Source: an uncultured Oscillospiraceae bacterium (GTDB lineage: Bacteria; Bacillota; Clostridia; Oscillospirales; Ruminococcaceae). Taken from it: 64,000 bases of DNA. The notes under the pieces are model-generated. The model made no database searches. It was not told the origin of the DNA and saw only the letters and a program-made list of their open reading frames with translations. Shown here piece after piece: positions 7,771 to 16,707 of the stretch; the first letter of the stretch is position 1, and every line of letters starts with the position of its first letter. The DNA is taken from assembly GCA_934466455.1 (NCBI GenBank), contig CAKSLF010000009.1, positions 1 to 64,000 of the forward strand, written 5' to 3'. A program made the position numbers and the translations under genes.

Positions 7771-8801
7771 GCGGTGCTGTACGCAAAAATCACCCGGTTA
7801 TAATCCGCCGCATCTATTGCGGAAAGCTGCGCCGCAGTTGCCTCGGAAAGATTTACAAGGGTAATTTCCGTACAGTTGAGAGTCATAAACGGCACCCAGC
7901 TTTTTGCCGTTTCGTCGCAAAAAACCAAAACCCGCTTTCCGCTTTCAAGACCCGTTTCAATTTTTGTAACGGCGGAAAGCCCTCCGAAAAACACATCCGT
8001 TTTGTCCTCAAAATCCTCGGAGAACGCATAAATCCCCTCCATGGAATCCTCCGTGCCGTCGGCATAGAGGTGGGTCACAACGGCTTTTTCGCCGCCAAGC
8101 TCATAGAGCGAGATGAAGTCCGGCGCAGAGTATTCCTCGATCGCCTGGGTTGCAAGAGAACCGTAAAAATCACGGCAAACATATGCGACGGAAAGCTCCG
8201 AAAGGCTTTTCGGAGCCGTGCCCGCCCGCCGGGAAAGGGCACTGTAAATGTAATAGCCGCCAAGCGAGGTAGGCAAATCCTCCGTATGGTAGTAGATATA
8301 TTCGCTGCGGCTTCCGAACAACGCCTGGTACACATCGACCGTGCGCACCGAGGAATGAAGCCGCCCGTAAATTTCGTTTATGTAGTGCCTTTGGTTAAAA
8401 AAACCGGCGGCGGTATATGCGCTTACCTCCTGCTGGCGCATAACCGGCGCAGTCGGAATAAGCATAAAATAAACCTCTGCGCCGCTTTTCTCCGCAAAGT
8501 TCTCGATACCTTCGCAGGCAGCGGAAACAGCGGCGGAATCCGGCTGCTCCATATCACGAAGAAGGCTTCCGTCGTTTCCGACGCAGATTCCGCCAAAGCT
8601 CCTAACGCCGGAAGCATAGCGGATTTTCGTCATCATTTTTATAAGCTCGGCACGGAACGGCACGCTTTCCCCAAGGGATTTTTCCGCAGCCTCCGTTCCG
8701 GAAAAAGCAGCCGCTCCGCCGTTTTTCAATGCGTTTGAAACGGTATATACGCTTACAAAAAGAAATACTGCAAGTATAAGCAAAGCCCCTATCCGCTTCA
8801 C
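7731..8801 (-). CDS. DHHW/AlgX-like protein with lost catalytic residues
   Basis: 356 residues with an N-terminal signal anchor (about 5-22), then an extracytoplasmic SGNH-like domain. It aligns with the intact DHHW protein at 35879-37309: intact YIYFNTDHHWTGLGAYYAY corresponds to YIYYHTEDLPTSLGGYYIY here (residues 168-186), so DHHW is replaced by EDLP at 174-177. The nucleophile segment KESYGN of the intact protein corresponds to CDETAK at 295-300, so the serine is gone as well. It sits 20 bases after the MBOAT gene and forms a pair with it. The start is GTG. The last codons are shared with a tandem repeat. It is probably a non-catalytic paralogue; binding of polysaccharide is a guess. Confidence 0.75.
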   Translation of the reverse strand: MKRIGALLILAVFLFVSVYTVSNALKNGGAAAFSGTEAAEKSLGESVPFRAELIKMMTKIRYASGVRSFGGICVGNDGSLLRDMEQPDSAAVSAACEGIENFAEKSGAEVYFMLIPTAPVMRQQEVSAYTAAGFFNQRHYINEIYGRLHSSVRTVDVYQALFGSRSEYIYYHTEDLPTSLGGYYIYSALSRRAGTAPKSLSELSVAYVCRDFYGSLATQAIEEYSAPDFISLYELGGEKAVVTHLYADGTEDSMEGIYAFSEDFEDKTDVFFGGLSAVTKIETGLESGKRVLVFCDETAKSWVPFMTLNCTEITLVNLSEATAAQLSAIDAADYNRVIFAYSTAAFAGEDFSALAG

Positions 8802-8821
8802 GGTGAAAAAAGCCCCCTTTC

Positions 8822-10147
8822 CTAAATAAGCTCGCCGGTTATAAGCGCAAGCAGCAGGGCGGTTTCCGCCACGGCAAAGGCATTATAAGCCGCAGGAAGC
8901 TTTTTGCTTATAAACCGAACAGCCGTACTGAATGCGCTTGTTAAAAAGAAAAATCCGACTATGAGTACCAGCCCGTTTTGGGTGATTATATACGAAACCT
9001 CGTCCGTAATCGCCGGAGTATCTATCCCAAACATGGCTTTTGCCGTTGTTATTATTCCAACCTGCTCCTCCGTTGAAATAATGGTCATGGAAAGCATCGT
9101 TATACAAAATGTATACAGCCTTGCAAAGACCCTTGGCATTTTAAGCAAGGTTTTTCGCAAGAAAAACCCCTCTGCAATTATAAAAAACGCTATGTAAAGC
9201 CCCCACGCCACATAGTTCATTCTTACCCCGAACCAAACGCCGCAAAGCATACAGATAAGCAGAGTATCTACGACAAACTGGATTGCGGAATCCTTTTTTG
9301 TATGGAGGTTATCATAAACATAATGGCGAAAAAATTCCGTAACGGTCATATTAAAGCGGTCGAGAAAATCCGTTACGCTTGGGCTTTGGAACGGAAAATA
9401 AAAGTTTTTCGGAAGCTCCAGCCCAAAGCACCGCCCAAGTCCCCTTGCCATATCGCAAAAGCCGGAAAGGTCATAAAACATTCTCATGCCGAGGACGATG
9501 GTTTTCATCCATGCGCCGGCAACGGAAATCTCCGAAACAGCCGCCGCGGAAAGCCCGTCGTACATCTCGCCGAGGGGCAGCGCAAGCAAAACATATTTTG
9601 CAAGCCCTCTTATAAAGAGGTACAAGCCCTTTCCCGTTTCCCTAAGGGAAAAGCGTTCTGAGCAAGCACCGGATTTTCTTTGTCCCGCACGGACAAGCGG
9701 CCCCCGAAAAAGCTTTCCGAAAAAGCCGAGGAACGCCGCAAATTCCGGAAAGGAGCGGATATATTCCGCCTCGCCCTTATATGCATCGACAAAATATCCC
9801 GTTGCGGTAAAGGAAATTACCATAACCCCAAGGGGAAGCTCCATTCCGTTTATCTGGTTCATAACGGAGAAAAACGCCATCATAAGCGTGTTTACGGAAA
9901 CGGCTGTTGTTAAAACCGCACGCCTTGCGCTGCGGTTTTCGCCGTTTTTTCGCATAAGCTCCGACATAACGAACTGGAAAAGGATATTTGCGGCAAAAAG
10001 CCAAAAATACTTCCATTGGGCAAGGGCAACAAACGCCGCCGAAATTGCCGCAAGCACCCAGCTCTTTGCCTTTTTTGGCGCAAGGTTAAAAATTATCAGC
10101 GCAACGGGAAGAAAAAGGTACAAAAATGTAAGGCTGCCAAGCTGCAT
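8822..10147 (-). CDS. MBOAT-family protein lacking the catalytic histidines
   Basis: 441 residues, about 10-12 membrane segments, AlgI/PatA-like. MBOAT proteins move acyl groups across the membrane to surface polymers, using an invariant histidine in a WHG motif. The intact homologue at 37326-38726 has GFWHGASW; here the aligned segment reads GVWFGVRM, so His becomes Phe306. The second conserved His (WRRWHMSL) is also replaced (LDRFNMTV), and FFRDY reads FFRHY. Transport-fold residues such as YDLSGFCDMARGLGR and the pore helices are kept. It has a good AAAGGAGG site. It looks like a maintained pseudoenzyme rather than a broken gene because the frame is open throughout. Confidence 0.8.
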   Translation of the reverse strand: MQLGSLTFLYLFLPVALIIFNLAPKKAKSWVLAAISAAFVALAQWKYFWLFAANILFQFVMSELMRKNGENRSARRAVLTTAVSVNTLMMAFFSVMNQINGMELPLGVMVISFTATGYFVDAYKGEAEYIRSFPEFAAFLGFFGKLFRGPLVRAGQRKSGACSERFSLRETGKGLYLFIRGLAKYVLLALPLGEMYDGLSAAAVSEISVAGAWMKTIVLGMRMFYDLSGFCDMARGLGRCFGLELPKNFYFPFQSPSVTDFLDRFNMTVTEFFRHYVYDNLHTKKDSAIQFVVDTLLICMLCGVWFGVRMNYVAWGLYIAFFIIAEGFFLRKTLLKMPRVFARLYTFCITMLSMTIISTEEQVGIITTAKAMFGIDTPAITDEVSYIITQNGLVLIVGFFFLTSAFSTAVRFISKKLPAAYNAFAVAETALLLALITGELI

Positions 10148-10192
10148 GGTGCGCCTCCTTTCGTTTTTTTCGTATAAGCGGCGTTCTTCCGC

Positions 10193-10798
10193 CTATTTAA
10201 GCTCCCGAACCGCCGCCAAAAGCTCCTCCTCATCGGTGATAAGGGGCAAAATGCGGCAGAGTGCCGCTGCGGAAAGCAGCGGCGGAAGGTCAAACCGCTC
10301 GCAAAGCTTTTTTCGCAGCGTTGCGGAATTTTCGCCGCCGGAAAGCCCGATCGAATACAAATACGCCTTTGTAAGCGGGGGCTTTTCCGAAACCGATTTT
10401 CCCTCCGGAGAAATTCCGGCGGCGGCGAAAGCCTTCAAAATAGCCTCGGTCGTCATACCCTCCACCCCGATAAGATGCTCCTTACCGGGCTTTGACTTTC
10501 GGCGTTCCTTGCCGAAAACGCCGGGAATATAAACATTTTTTACATTTTCCACCGGCAGGGCGGACATAAGGTAATGCCGGATACGAAAGCCGGCAGAATC
10601 CGAATCCGTAAGAATAATAACGCCGGTTTTTTCCGCCATCCTTCGTATAAGCGCAAGCCGCTCTTTATTATTGTAGATATTAAATCCGCCAAGCTCCAGC
10701 ACATTTGCGTCAAAAAGGGAGGCAAGGCGTATCTTGTCGTATTTTCCCTCGACGATTACGGTTTCTTTTAGTTTAATTTTGTTTTGTGCGCCGTTCAT
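10193..10798 (-). CDS. rnmV: ribonuclease M5 (Toprim domain, 5S rRNA maturation)
   Basis: 201 residues. RNase M5 trims the 5S rRNA precursor in low-GC Gram-positives. The Toprim signature is clear: catalytic Glu in IVEGKYD (residues 15-21) and the acidic pair in ILTDSDSAGFR. The C-terminal half fits the DUF4093 region of M5. The start overlaps the stop of holA by four bases (ATGA), indicating translational coupling. Confidence 0.92.
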   Translation of the reverse strand: MNGAQNKIKLKETVIVEGKYDKIRLASLFDANVLELGGFNIYNNKERLALIRRMAEKTGVIILTDSDSAGFRIRHYLMSALPVENVKNVYIPGVFGKERRKSKPGKEHLIGVEGMTTEAILKAFAAAGISPEGKSVSEKPPLTKAYLYSIGLSGGENSATLRKKLCERFDLPPLLSAAALCRILPLITDEEELLAAVRELK

Positions 10799-11862
10799 GA
10801 ATTTTCTCTTCCGACGGCAAAAATTTTTGCCGTCGCCTCCTCAAGAATTATTCTGTCGTCGGCGTTGCTGCCCTTCATCGCCTGCTCGGCGGAAAGAAGA
10901 ATATCAAGACATTCCCGAAGAGCCTCCGGGCTGTATTTTTGCTGGGCGGAAAGTGCCTTTGTTACGGCGAATGCCCTGCGGGCATAGGCTCTGTTCCAAT
11001 CCTTCAAAATATCGTCGGCGGTTTTTCCGGAAGCCCGAGCCGCCTTTGCCCTATACATATCCACAAATGCGCCGGAAAGCGCAGACAAAACCGAGGCGGG
11101 TTTTTCGCCCATGCTCATAAGCTCGTCGATTACCTCAAAGGCGGCGGTGCGGTTGTTTGCGGAAATTTTTGCGGCAAGGTCATAAATTTTTGCGTCCGGG
11201 GTCGGGCTTGTCATAAGGTCGATATCCGCCTTTGTAATCTCGCCTCCGCCCCGGTATTCGGCGGTTTTTCGCACCTCGTTAAGCAGGTTTGCGCTGTCCG
11301 TGCCGCAGCGTTCGATTAGATAATAGGCAAGGCTTCTGTCAAGGGTGCAATGATATTTTCTTGCGGCTGCCTCCGCCAAGGAGCAAAGCTCCGTTTTGCT
11401 CGGCTCCTCGCAGGTGATTACGCAGCCGCCGCTTTTTTCGATAAGCTTTTTGAAGGGAGAAAAGCGGTCCCGCTTTTTTCCGTCCTTTTTTGGGGCGGTA
11501 TCCACCGAATCAAAGGTAAAAATAAGCACGGCTTCTCCGCCCATGGCGCAGGTTTGCTCCACAAGCTGTTCGTACTTTTTATATTCGCCCTCGCCGACGG
11601 AATTAAGCGGCAGATCCGTTACAAGCACGCACCGCCGCCCGCCGCCGAAGGTCACCTCAAAAACGGCGTCCGCAACGGTATCTGCGGAAACGCTTCCGGA
11701 AAAGCGGTGTATGTCAAAGGAGTTTTTTTGGGCGGAAATCTCGATAAGCCTTGCAACAACGCTTCTGCGGCGGTGGTCGTCCGTGCCGGAAACAAAATAG
11801 CAGGGGCTTGGTATTCCTCTTTTAAGATGATTTTTTATGTCGTCGATTGAAGATAAAAGCAC
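10795..11862 (-). CDS. holA: DNA polymerase III delta subunit
   Basis: 355 residues. The delta subunit opens the beta clamp within the clamp loader. The N-terminal IDDIKNHLKRGIPSPCYFVSGTDDHRRR resembles the family opening (ATPase-like fold without functional Walker motifs), and the C-terminal helical collar domain ends LSAEQAMKGSNADDRIILEE, typical of Firmicutes HolA. The start appears to be GTG behind AAAGGA. First gene of a two-gene operon with rnmV. Confidence 0.9.
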   Translation of the reverse strand: MLLSSIDDIKNHLKRGIPSPCYFVSGTDDHRRRSVVARLIEISAQKNSFDIHRFSGSVSADTVADAVFEVTFGGGRRCVLVTDLPLNSVGEGEYKKYEQLVEQTCAMGGEAVLIFTFDSVDTAPKKDGKKRDRFSPFKKLIEKSGGCVITCEEPSKTELCSLAEAAARKYHCTLDRSLAYYLIERCGTDSANLLNEVRKTAEYRGGGEITKADIDLMTSPTPDAKIYDLAAKISANNRTAAFEVIDELMSMGEKPASVLSALSGAFVDMYRAKAARASGKTADDILKDWNRAYARRAFAVTKALSAQQKYSPEALRECLDILLSAEQAMKGSNADDRIILEEATAKIFAVGRENS

Positions 11863-11900
11863 AATGTCTTTTTTCCTTTCGCTTATATTCGCTGTGCCAA

Positions 11901-12548
11901 TCAGAGCAGTATCTCAAAAAGCTCTTTTGGGCCTTCTATTATGTAATCCGCCCCGGAGGAGGCAAGCTCGTCCCTTCCGCCATAGCCGTAGGCGCAGCCG
12001 ACGGCGGTTATCCCGTTTTCATGAGCACCGAGCATATCCATATCCCTATCCCCCACCATTGCCGCATGCTCATGCGCTTTTTTTCCATAGCCAAGGCGGG
12101 AAAGAGCAACCTTTATTATCTCCGGCTTGCTGTCGAGGGTTTTATCTAAGGTTGCCCCGGCAACTGTGTCAAAATATTTGAGCACGCCGTATTCCTCAAG
12201 AATTATTTTGCAGGATTCCTCCGGCTTACAGGAAGCAAGAGCGATTTTTACTCCGTGCTCATGCAGATTTTTGAGCATTTCTTCAATTCCCGGATAGATA
12301 ATGCTTTGGTGGATTCCGCTTATTTCAAAAAGCTCCCGATATTTTCCGGTAAGCACCTCGCACATATCCGGGTCAAAGCCGTATTTTGCAAAGGTTTTTC
12401 GCAAAGGCGGTCCGATATAGCTTTTTAGCTTTTCCGGGTCGTCCTCGGTAATTCCGACGGAGGAAAGGGCGTATTTTATACAATTTGTAATGCCCTCATA
12501 GGGGTCGCCAAGCGTTCCGTCAAGGTCAAAAAGTGCGTATTCAAACAT
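11901..12548 (-). CDS. HAD-family phosphatase, phosphoglycolate phosphatase-like
   Basis: 215 residues. HAD motif I is FDLDGTLGD near the N-terminus, motif II is ALASCKP, and motif III/IV is KPEIIKV...MVGDRDMDMLGAHENGI. The cap domain is of the PGP type (Gph/PpaX). The open frame begins further up, but the ATG at 12546-12548 follows GGAGGAACCAAAGAAA and overlaps the end of the CinA gene by eight bases, so this start is used. Substrate unknown; repair-derived phosphoglycolate or pyrophosphate are possibilities. Confidence 0.88.
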   Translation of the reverse strand: MFEYALFDLDGTLGDPYEGITNCIKYALSSVGITEDDPEKLKSYIGPPLRKTFAKYGFDPDMCEVLTGKYRELFEISGIHQSIIYPGIEEMLKNLHEHGVKIALASCKPEESCKIILEEYGVLKYFDTVAGATLDKTLDSKPEIIKVALSRLGYGKKAHEHAAMVGDRDMDMLGAHENGITAVGCAYGYGGRDELASSGADYIIEGPKELFEILL

Positions 12549-13035
12549 TTTCTTTGGTTCCTCCGAGTTTTTTTGCAGCCGCAAGGGCAAGCTCCAACGC
12601 CTTATCCGCAGCCTGCTGCCTTACGGAAATTCTGTCGCCGGAAAAGTGATTTTCCGTAACTTTGCTGTATTCATCGCTGTTTACCGCAACATAAACAAGC
12701 CCAACGGGCTTTCCCTCGCCGCCGTTCGGACCGGCAAGCCCGGTTACGGAAACGCCGATTTCCGCACCCATAATTTTGCGGACGCCCGCAGCCATCTCTT
12801 CGGCGGTTTCCGCAGAAACTGCGCCGAATTTATCGAGGGTTTCTTTCTTTACTCCGAGTATTTTATTTTTTGCTTCGTTGCAATAGGTTACGGCACCGAA
12901 CTTAAACGCCTCCGAGGAGCCGGAAACGCTTGTTATCCTTGCGGCAACAAGTCCGCCGGTGCAGCTTTCCGCCGCAGAAACGGTTGCTCCCGCCGCACGC
13001 AGCGTTGCAACAAGCTCAAATTCATGCGCAGCCAT
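12541..13035 (-). CDS. CinA C-terminal domain protein (nicotinamide-nucleotide amidase-like)
   Basis: 164 residues, only the C-terminal amidase domain of CinA, as in E. coli PncC/YgaD. Family motifs: VSAAESCTGGLVAARIT, SVTGLAGPNGG and VYVAV. PncC deamidates nicotinamide mononucleotide in NAD salvage; the lack of the N-terminal COG1058 domain is normal for stand-alone forms. The start ATG at 13035 has an AAAGGAGA site; a longer open frame upstream is repeat DNA. Overlaps the HAD gene. Confidence 0.88.
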   Translation of the reverse strand: MAAHEFELVATLRAAGATVSAAESCTGGLVAARITSVSGSSEAFKFGAVTYCNEAKNKILGVKKETLDKFGAVSAETAEEMAAGVRKIMGAEIGVSVTGLAGPNGGEGKPVGLVYVAVNSDEYSKVTENHFSGDRISVRQQAADKALELALAAAKKLGGTKENV

Positions 13036-13059
13036 AAAAAAATCTCCTTTTTGCCTTTT

Positions 13060-13385
13060 TATTTTGGGAAAGAAGCTTTGCCGCCCCTGTTCGGGGTCCT
13101 CGGCGAGGGTTTTGCGGTGCGTTTCTCGGCTCCCCTGTGCAAGGGGAGCCGGCACGGCGGTTAGGGATTAAAACGCCGTGACTGAGGGGTTGTATCCCCC
13201 GACCGGCGAAAGTGCTACGCCGCATTTTCCGCCACCCCTGTGCGAAGTTTGCACCGAGGCTTTGCGGAGCGTTTCTCAGCTCCCCTTACACATGGGAGCC
13301 GAGAAATGCCCTCCGTCGGCGGGGTGCGAGTTTTGCACAGGGGAGCCGAGAGGCTCGGCGTAAACTTTTCTCAAGGGGAAAGGCT
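13060..13385. repeat. cluster of dispersed hairpin repeats
   Basis: This gene-free stretch holds one full copy of a dispersed element at 13125-13206 (+ orientation): CTCGGCTCCCC...GGGGAGCC, then a spacer hairpin (CACGGCGG...CCGTG), then GACTGAGGGGTTGTATCCC and GACCGG. Broken pieces follow: CAGCTCCCCTTACACATGGGAGCC near 13278-13302 and GCACAGGGGAGCCGAG near 13336-13351. The same element recurs at 18199-18277 and, inverted, at 18841-19031. No open frame here has a ribosome binding site. Confidence 0.8.
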
Positions 13386-13422
13386 TAAAAAAGGGTCTTT
13401 CGTCCTTCGGGACGAAAGACCC
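13386..13422 (-). terminator. intrinsic terminator of aspS
   Basis: Stem GGGTCTTTCGTCC (13393-13405) / GGACGAAAGACCC (13410-13422), UUCG-type tetraloop TTCG, and a T-run on the minus strand, 13 bases after the aspS stop. Confidence 0.9.
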
Positions 13423-13434
13423 CTTCGCCAAAAA

Positions 13435-15210
13435 TTATTCTTGCTCTTTTATTATGGCAATATGCAGCTCGTCAAGGTTCTTTTGGTCAACCTCGGTGGG
13501 GCACATGGTCATAAGCTCGGTTGCGGTTTGCACCTTCGGGAAAGCGATGACATCACGAATCGACGGGCGGTCGAGCATAAGCATGACCATACGGTCAAGA
13601 CCGAACGCCATTCCGCCATGGGGCGGAACACCGTATTTTTCCGCTTCGAGCAGGAAGCCGAACCTTGCCTGCGCCCGCTCCTCGGAAAGACCGAGAGCTT
13701 GGAGCATCTTGTCCTGAACCTCCGTATCGTTTATTCTGATAGAGCCGCCGCCAAGCTCGCAGCCGTTGAGCACCATATCGTATGCTCTTGCGTAGCAATC
13801 GCCGGGGTCGGACATAAGTCTGTCCTCGTCGCCTTTTCTCGGGCAGGTGAAGGGATGGTGCATCGCCATCCAGCGGTTTTCCTCGTCCGACCACTCGAAC
13901 AGCGGGAAATCCGTTACCCAAAGGAAGTTGAATTTGCCTTTGGGAATAAGGTCAAGGCGGCGTCCAAGCTCCAGACGGAGGGCACCGAGTGCGCTGAACA
14001 CAATGTCGTTGCGGCTGTCCGCTACAATGAAGATAACATCGCCGGTTTCTGCGCCAAGGCGTTCTCTTATGGCTTGCTTTTCTTCCTCGGTAAGGAATTT
14101 TTCATAGCTGGAGGTTACGCCCTCTTCGGTAAGGCGGGTCCATGCAAGACCCTTTGCCTTAAAGAGCTTTACCGTTTCGGTAAGCTTGTCTATTTCTTTT
14201 CTTGTAAGGGTATGAACGGCGTTTTTTGCGACAATCGCACGGACGGAGCCTTTTTCCAATGCGCCGGAGAACACCTTAAATTCGCAGTTTTTAAGCAGGT
14301 CGGAAAGGTTTACAAGCTCCATTCCGAAGCGGGTATCCGGCTTATCGGAGCCGTATCTGTCCATTGCTTCATCCCATGTCATACGCTTGAACGGGGTTTC
14401 TATATCCATGCCCATAACATCCTTGAAAACACGCTTTACAAGACCCTCGTTCATGGTCATTATGTCATTTTCGTCAACAAAGCTCATCTCCATATCAATC
14501 TGGGTGAACTCCGGCTGGCGGTCGGCACGAAGGTCCTCGTCACGGAAGCAGCGGGCGATCTGCATATATCTGTCGCAGCCGGACATCATAAGAAGCTGCT
14601 TATAGAGCTGGGGGCTTTGGGGCAGCGCATAGAAGCTTCCGGGATGAACACGGGAGGGAACAAGATAGTCCCTTGCGCCCTCGGGGGTTGATTTTATAAG
14701 GTCGGGGGTTTCTATCTCCATAAAGCCGTTTTCGTCGTAATAGTCACGAACGGTCTTTACGATTTTGTGGCGCATCATAAGGATATTCTGCATTTCGCCC
14801 CGGCGAAGGTCAAGATAGCGGTATTTAAGGCGCAAATCTTCCTTTGCGTTTGTGTTGTCGCTTACCTCAAAGGGCGGGGTTTGGCTTTTTGCAAGGATAA
14901 AAAGCTCCGTAACAAAAAGCTCGACTGCGCCGGTTGGAATCTCGGTATTTACGGATTCTCTTTTACGGATAACGCCCTTTGCCTCAAGAACATATTCCGC
15001 ACGGACTGCGGCTGCCTTTTCAAAGGTTTCTTTATCGGTTCCGTCGCCGAATGCAAGCTGCAAAATGCCGCTTCTGTCCCTAAGGTCGATAAAGATGAGG
15101 TTTCCGAGGTCACGGGTCTTTTGTGCCCAGCCGAAAACCACCGCCTCCTGACCGATGTTGTTTTCGTTAAATTCACCGCAGTATGCGGTACGGTTGTAAC
15201 CGTTTATCAT
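13435..15210 (-). CDS. aspS: aspartyl-tRNA synthetase
   Basis: 591 residues, the bacterial-type length with the GAD insertion. The N-terminal OB fold binds the anticodon (GWAQKTRDLGNLIFIDLRDRSG), then class II motif 2 (RCFRDEDLRADRQPEFTQID) and motif 3 (AFGLDRMVMLMLDRPSIRDV). Charges tRNA-Asp. It lies 56 bases after hisS, the usual Firmicutes pairing hisS-aspS, and shares its transcript; a strong terminator follows. Confidence 0.97.
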   Translation of the reverse strand: MINGYNRTAYCGEFNENNIGQEAVVFGWAQKTRDLGNLIFIDLRDRSGILQLAFGDGTDKETFEKAAAVRAEYVLEAKGVIRKRESVNTEIPTGAVELFVTELFILAKSQTPPFEVSDNTNAKEDLRLKYRYLDLRRGEMQNILMMRHKIVKTVRDYYDENGFMEIETPDLIKSTPEGARDYLVPSRVHPGSFYALPQSPQLYKQLLMMSGCDRYMQIARCFRDEDLRADRQPEFTQIDMEMSFVDENDIMTMNEGLVKRVFKDVMGMDIETPFKRMTWDEAMDRYGSDKPDTRFGMELVNLSDLLKNCEFKVFSGALEKGSVRAIVAKNAVHTLTRKEIDKLTETVKLFKAKGLAWTRLTEEGVTSSYEKFLTEEEKQAIRERLGAETGDVIFIVADSRNDIVFSALGALRLELGRRLDLIPKGKFNFLWVTDFPLFEWSDEENRWMAMHHPFTCPRKGDEDRLMSDPGDCYARAYDMVLNGCELGGGSIRINDTEVQDKMLQALGLSEERAQARFGFLLEAEKYGVPPHGGMAFGLDRMVMLMLDRPSIRDVIAFPKVQTATELMTMCPTEVDQKNLDELHIAIIKEQE

Positions 15211-15266
15211 ATGTATTCCTCCGATTTTATAAAGCCGCCCCGGCGGGCAGCGGGATTTTTTATTTA

Positions 15267-16631
15267 TCAGAACTTGCAGTCAAGGTGGCAGGAGGCGCAG
15301 TCGTGGGTGCAGCCCTCCGCTTCGCCCGCCTCGCCGAAATCGCCGATTGCGTCGCAAAGGTCGCCTATGCGGTTTTCGTAAAGGTACTCGATAAGCTCAT
15401 CAAGAGCAACCTTTTCGGAGGTGCCCTCTTTCATATTCTTTACGGCGACCTCCCCCTGCTCAAGCTCGGAATCGCCGATTATGCAGCTGTATGCCGCACC
15501 GATTTTGTCGGCATATTTCATCTGCGCTTTTACGCTGCGCTCCATAAGGTCAGTTTCCGCACGGAAACCCTCCGCACGCAGGGAATTTACTATATTCGAA
15601 GCCTCGAGGCTTGCTTTTTTTCCGACGGAGCCTATATAAATATCCACACAGCCCTCCTCCGGGAAGGGAACGCCGGTTTTCTCCATAAGGAGAAGCAGCC
15701 GCTCCAGCCCCATTGCAAAGCCTATTCCGGGAGTAGGCGTTCCGCCGAGAAGCTCAATAAGCCCATCATATCTTCCGCCGCCGCAAACCGTGCCCTGCGC
15801 ACCGATACATTCGCTTACAAATTCAAAAACCGTGCGGGTATAATAATCAAGCCCCCGAACAATGGTCGGATTGATTACATATTCTATTCCAAGCTCGTCA
15901 AGGCGGAGCTGAAGCTCCTCAAAATGCGCCCGGCAGTCATCGCAGAGATAATTAAGTATAACCGGCGCATCCTCCGCAACCTTTTTACATTGCGGAGATT
16001 TGCAATCCAAAATACGCATCGGGTTGCGGTCAAGGCGGCTGCAGCAGGTTTCGCAAAGCTCCTCTTCCCGGCTGCGGAAATACTCTTTAAGAGCGTTGTT
16101 GTATTCCTTGCGGCAGGAGGGGCAGCCGATAGAGTTTATCTCAAGGGTAAGACCCCCGATTTGCAGGCGGTTAAAAATCTCGCTTACCATTGCTATCATT
16201 TCCGCATCGGCTGCCGGGGAGGAAGCCCCGAGAAGCTCTGCGCCGAACTGGTGGAACTCTCTCAGGCGACCCGCCTGGGGTTTTTCATAACGGAAGCAGC
16301 TTGTAAGATAGCTTACCTTTACCGGAAGCGCACCCGCAAGCACGCCATGCTCGATAAGAGTGCGCATTGCGCCTGCGGTTCCCTCCGGGCGCAGGGTTAT
16401 CGAGCGTTCGCCCTTATCCGTAAATGTATACATTTCTTTTTGCACAACATCGGTTCCGTCGCCGACGCCCCGGGCAAAAAGCTCCGTGTGTTCAAAGGTT
16501 GGAAAGCGGATTTCCTTAAAGCCGTAGAGCAAAGCGGTTTCCATAGCGGTTTTTTCAAGATACTGCCATTTTCCGCTTTGTTCGGGAAGAACATCCTGCG
16601 TTCCCCTTGGTGCTTTGGTGATAATTGCCAT
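15267..16631 (-). CDS. hisS: histidyl-tRNA synthetase with Cys-rich C-terminal tail
   Basis: 454 residues. Class II HisRS: IKAPRGTQDVLPEQ-type opening (ITKAPRGTQDVLP), motif 2 (SYLTSCFRYEKPQAGRLREF), the HisA-type signatures RGLDYYTRTVFEF and GGGRYDGL, and the Cys-containing insertion CPSCRKEY...CETCCSRL...CDDC found in many clostridial enzymes. Unusual is a short tail after the anticodon-binding domain, GCTHDCASCHLDCKF, four cysteines spaced C-x3-C-x2-C-x3-C, like the N-terminal metal motif of clostridial Mrp/NBP35-type ATPases. First gene of hisS-aspS. No T-box was seen upstream. Confidence 0.96.
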   Translation of the reverse strand: MAIITKAPRGTQDVLPEQSGKWQYLEKTAMETALLYGFKEIRFPTFEHTELFARGVGDGTDVVQKEMYTFTDKGERSITLRPEGTAGAMRTLIEHGVLAGALPVKVSYLTSCFRYEKPQAGRLREFHQFGAELLGASSPAADAEMIAMVSEIFNRLQIGGLTLEINSIGCPSCRKEYNNALKEYFRSREEELCETCCSRLDRNPMRILDCKSPQCKKVAEDAPVILNYLCDDCRAHFEELQLRLDELGIEYVINPTIVRGLDYYTRTVFEFVSECIGAQGTVCGGGRYDGLIELLGGTPTPGIGFAMGLERLLLLMEKTGVPFPEEGCVDIYIGSVGKKASLEASNIVNSLRAEGFRAETDLMERSVKAQMKYADKIGAAYSCIIGDSELEQGEVAVKNMKEGTSEKVALDELIEYLYENRIGDLCDAIGDFGEAGEAEGCTHDCASCHLDCKF

Positions 16632-16687
16632 AAAAATACCTCTTATATATTCTTGAGTATAATAAACAAAATTATATTTTCCGCATA

Positions 16688-16707
16688 TTTAAGAAAATTT
16701 TCTTAAA
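16688..16707. promoter_or_regulatory. perfect AT-rich palindrome upstream of hisS
   Basis: The 20-base sequence TTTAAGAAAATTTTCTTAAA is its own reverse complement. It lies between the mgsA stop (16729) and the hisS start (16631). It could be an operator or the stem of a weak terminator for mgsA; no T-run of usual form follows. Confidence 0.4.

Noticed and set aside
6889..7803. Series of + strand open frames with repeated RGFCLG/GCPPLPGRR sequences
   Set aside because: They arise from the GC-rich tandem repeat; no start site or ribosome binding site, and the frame differs between copies.
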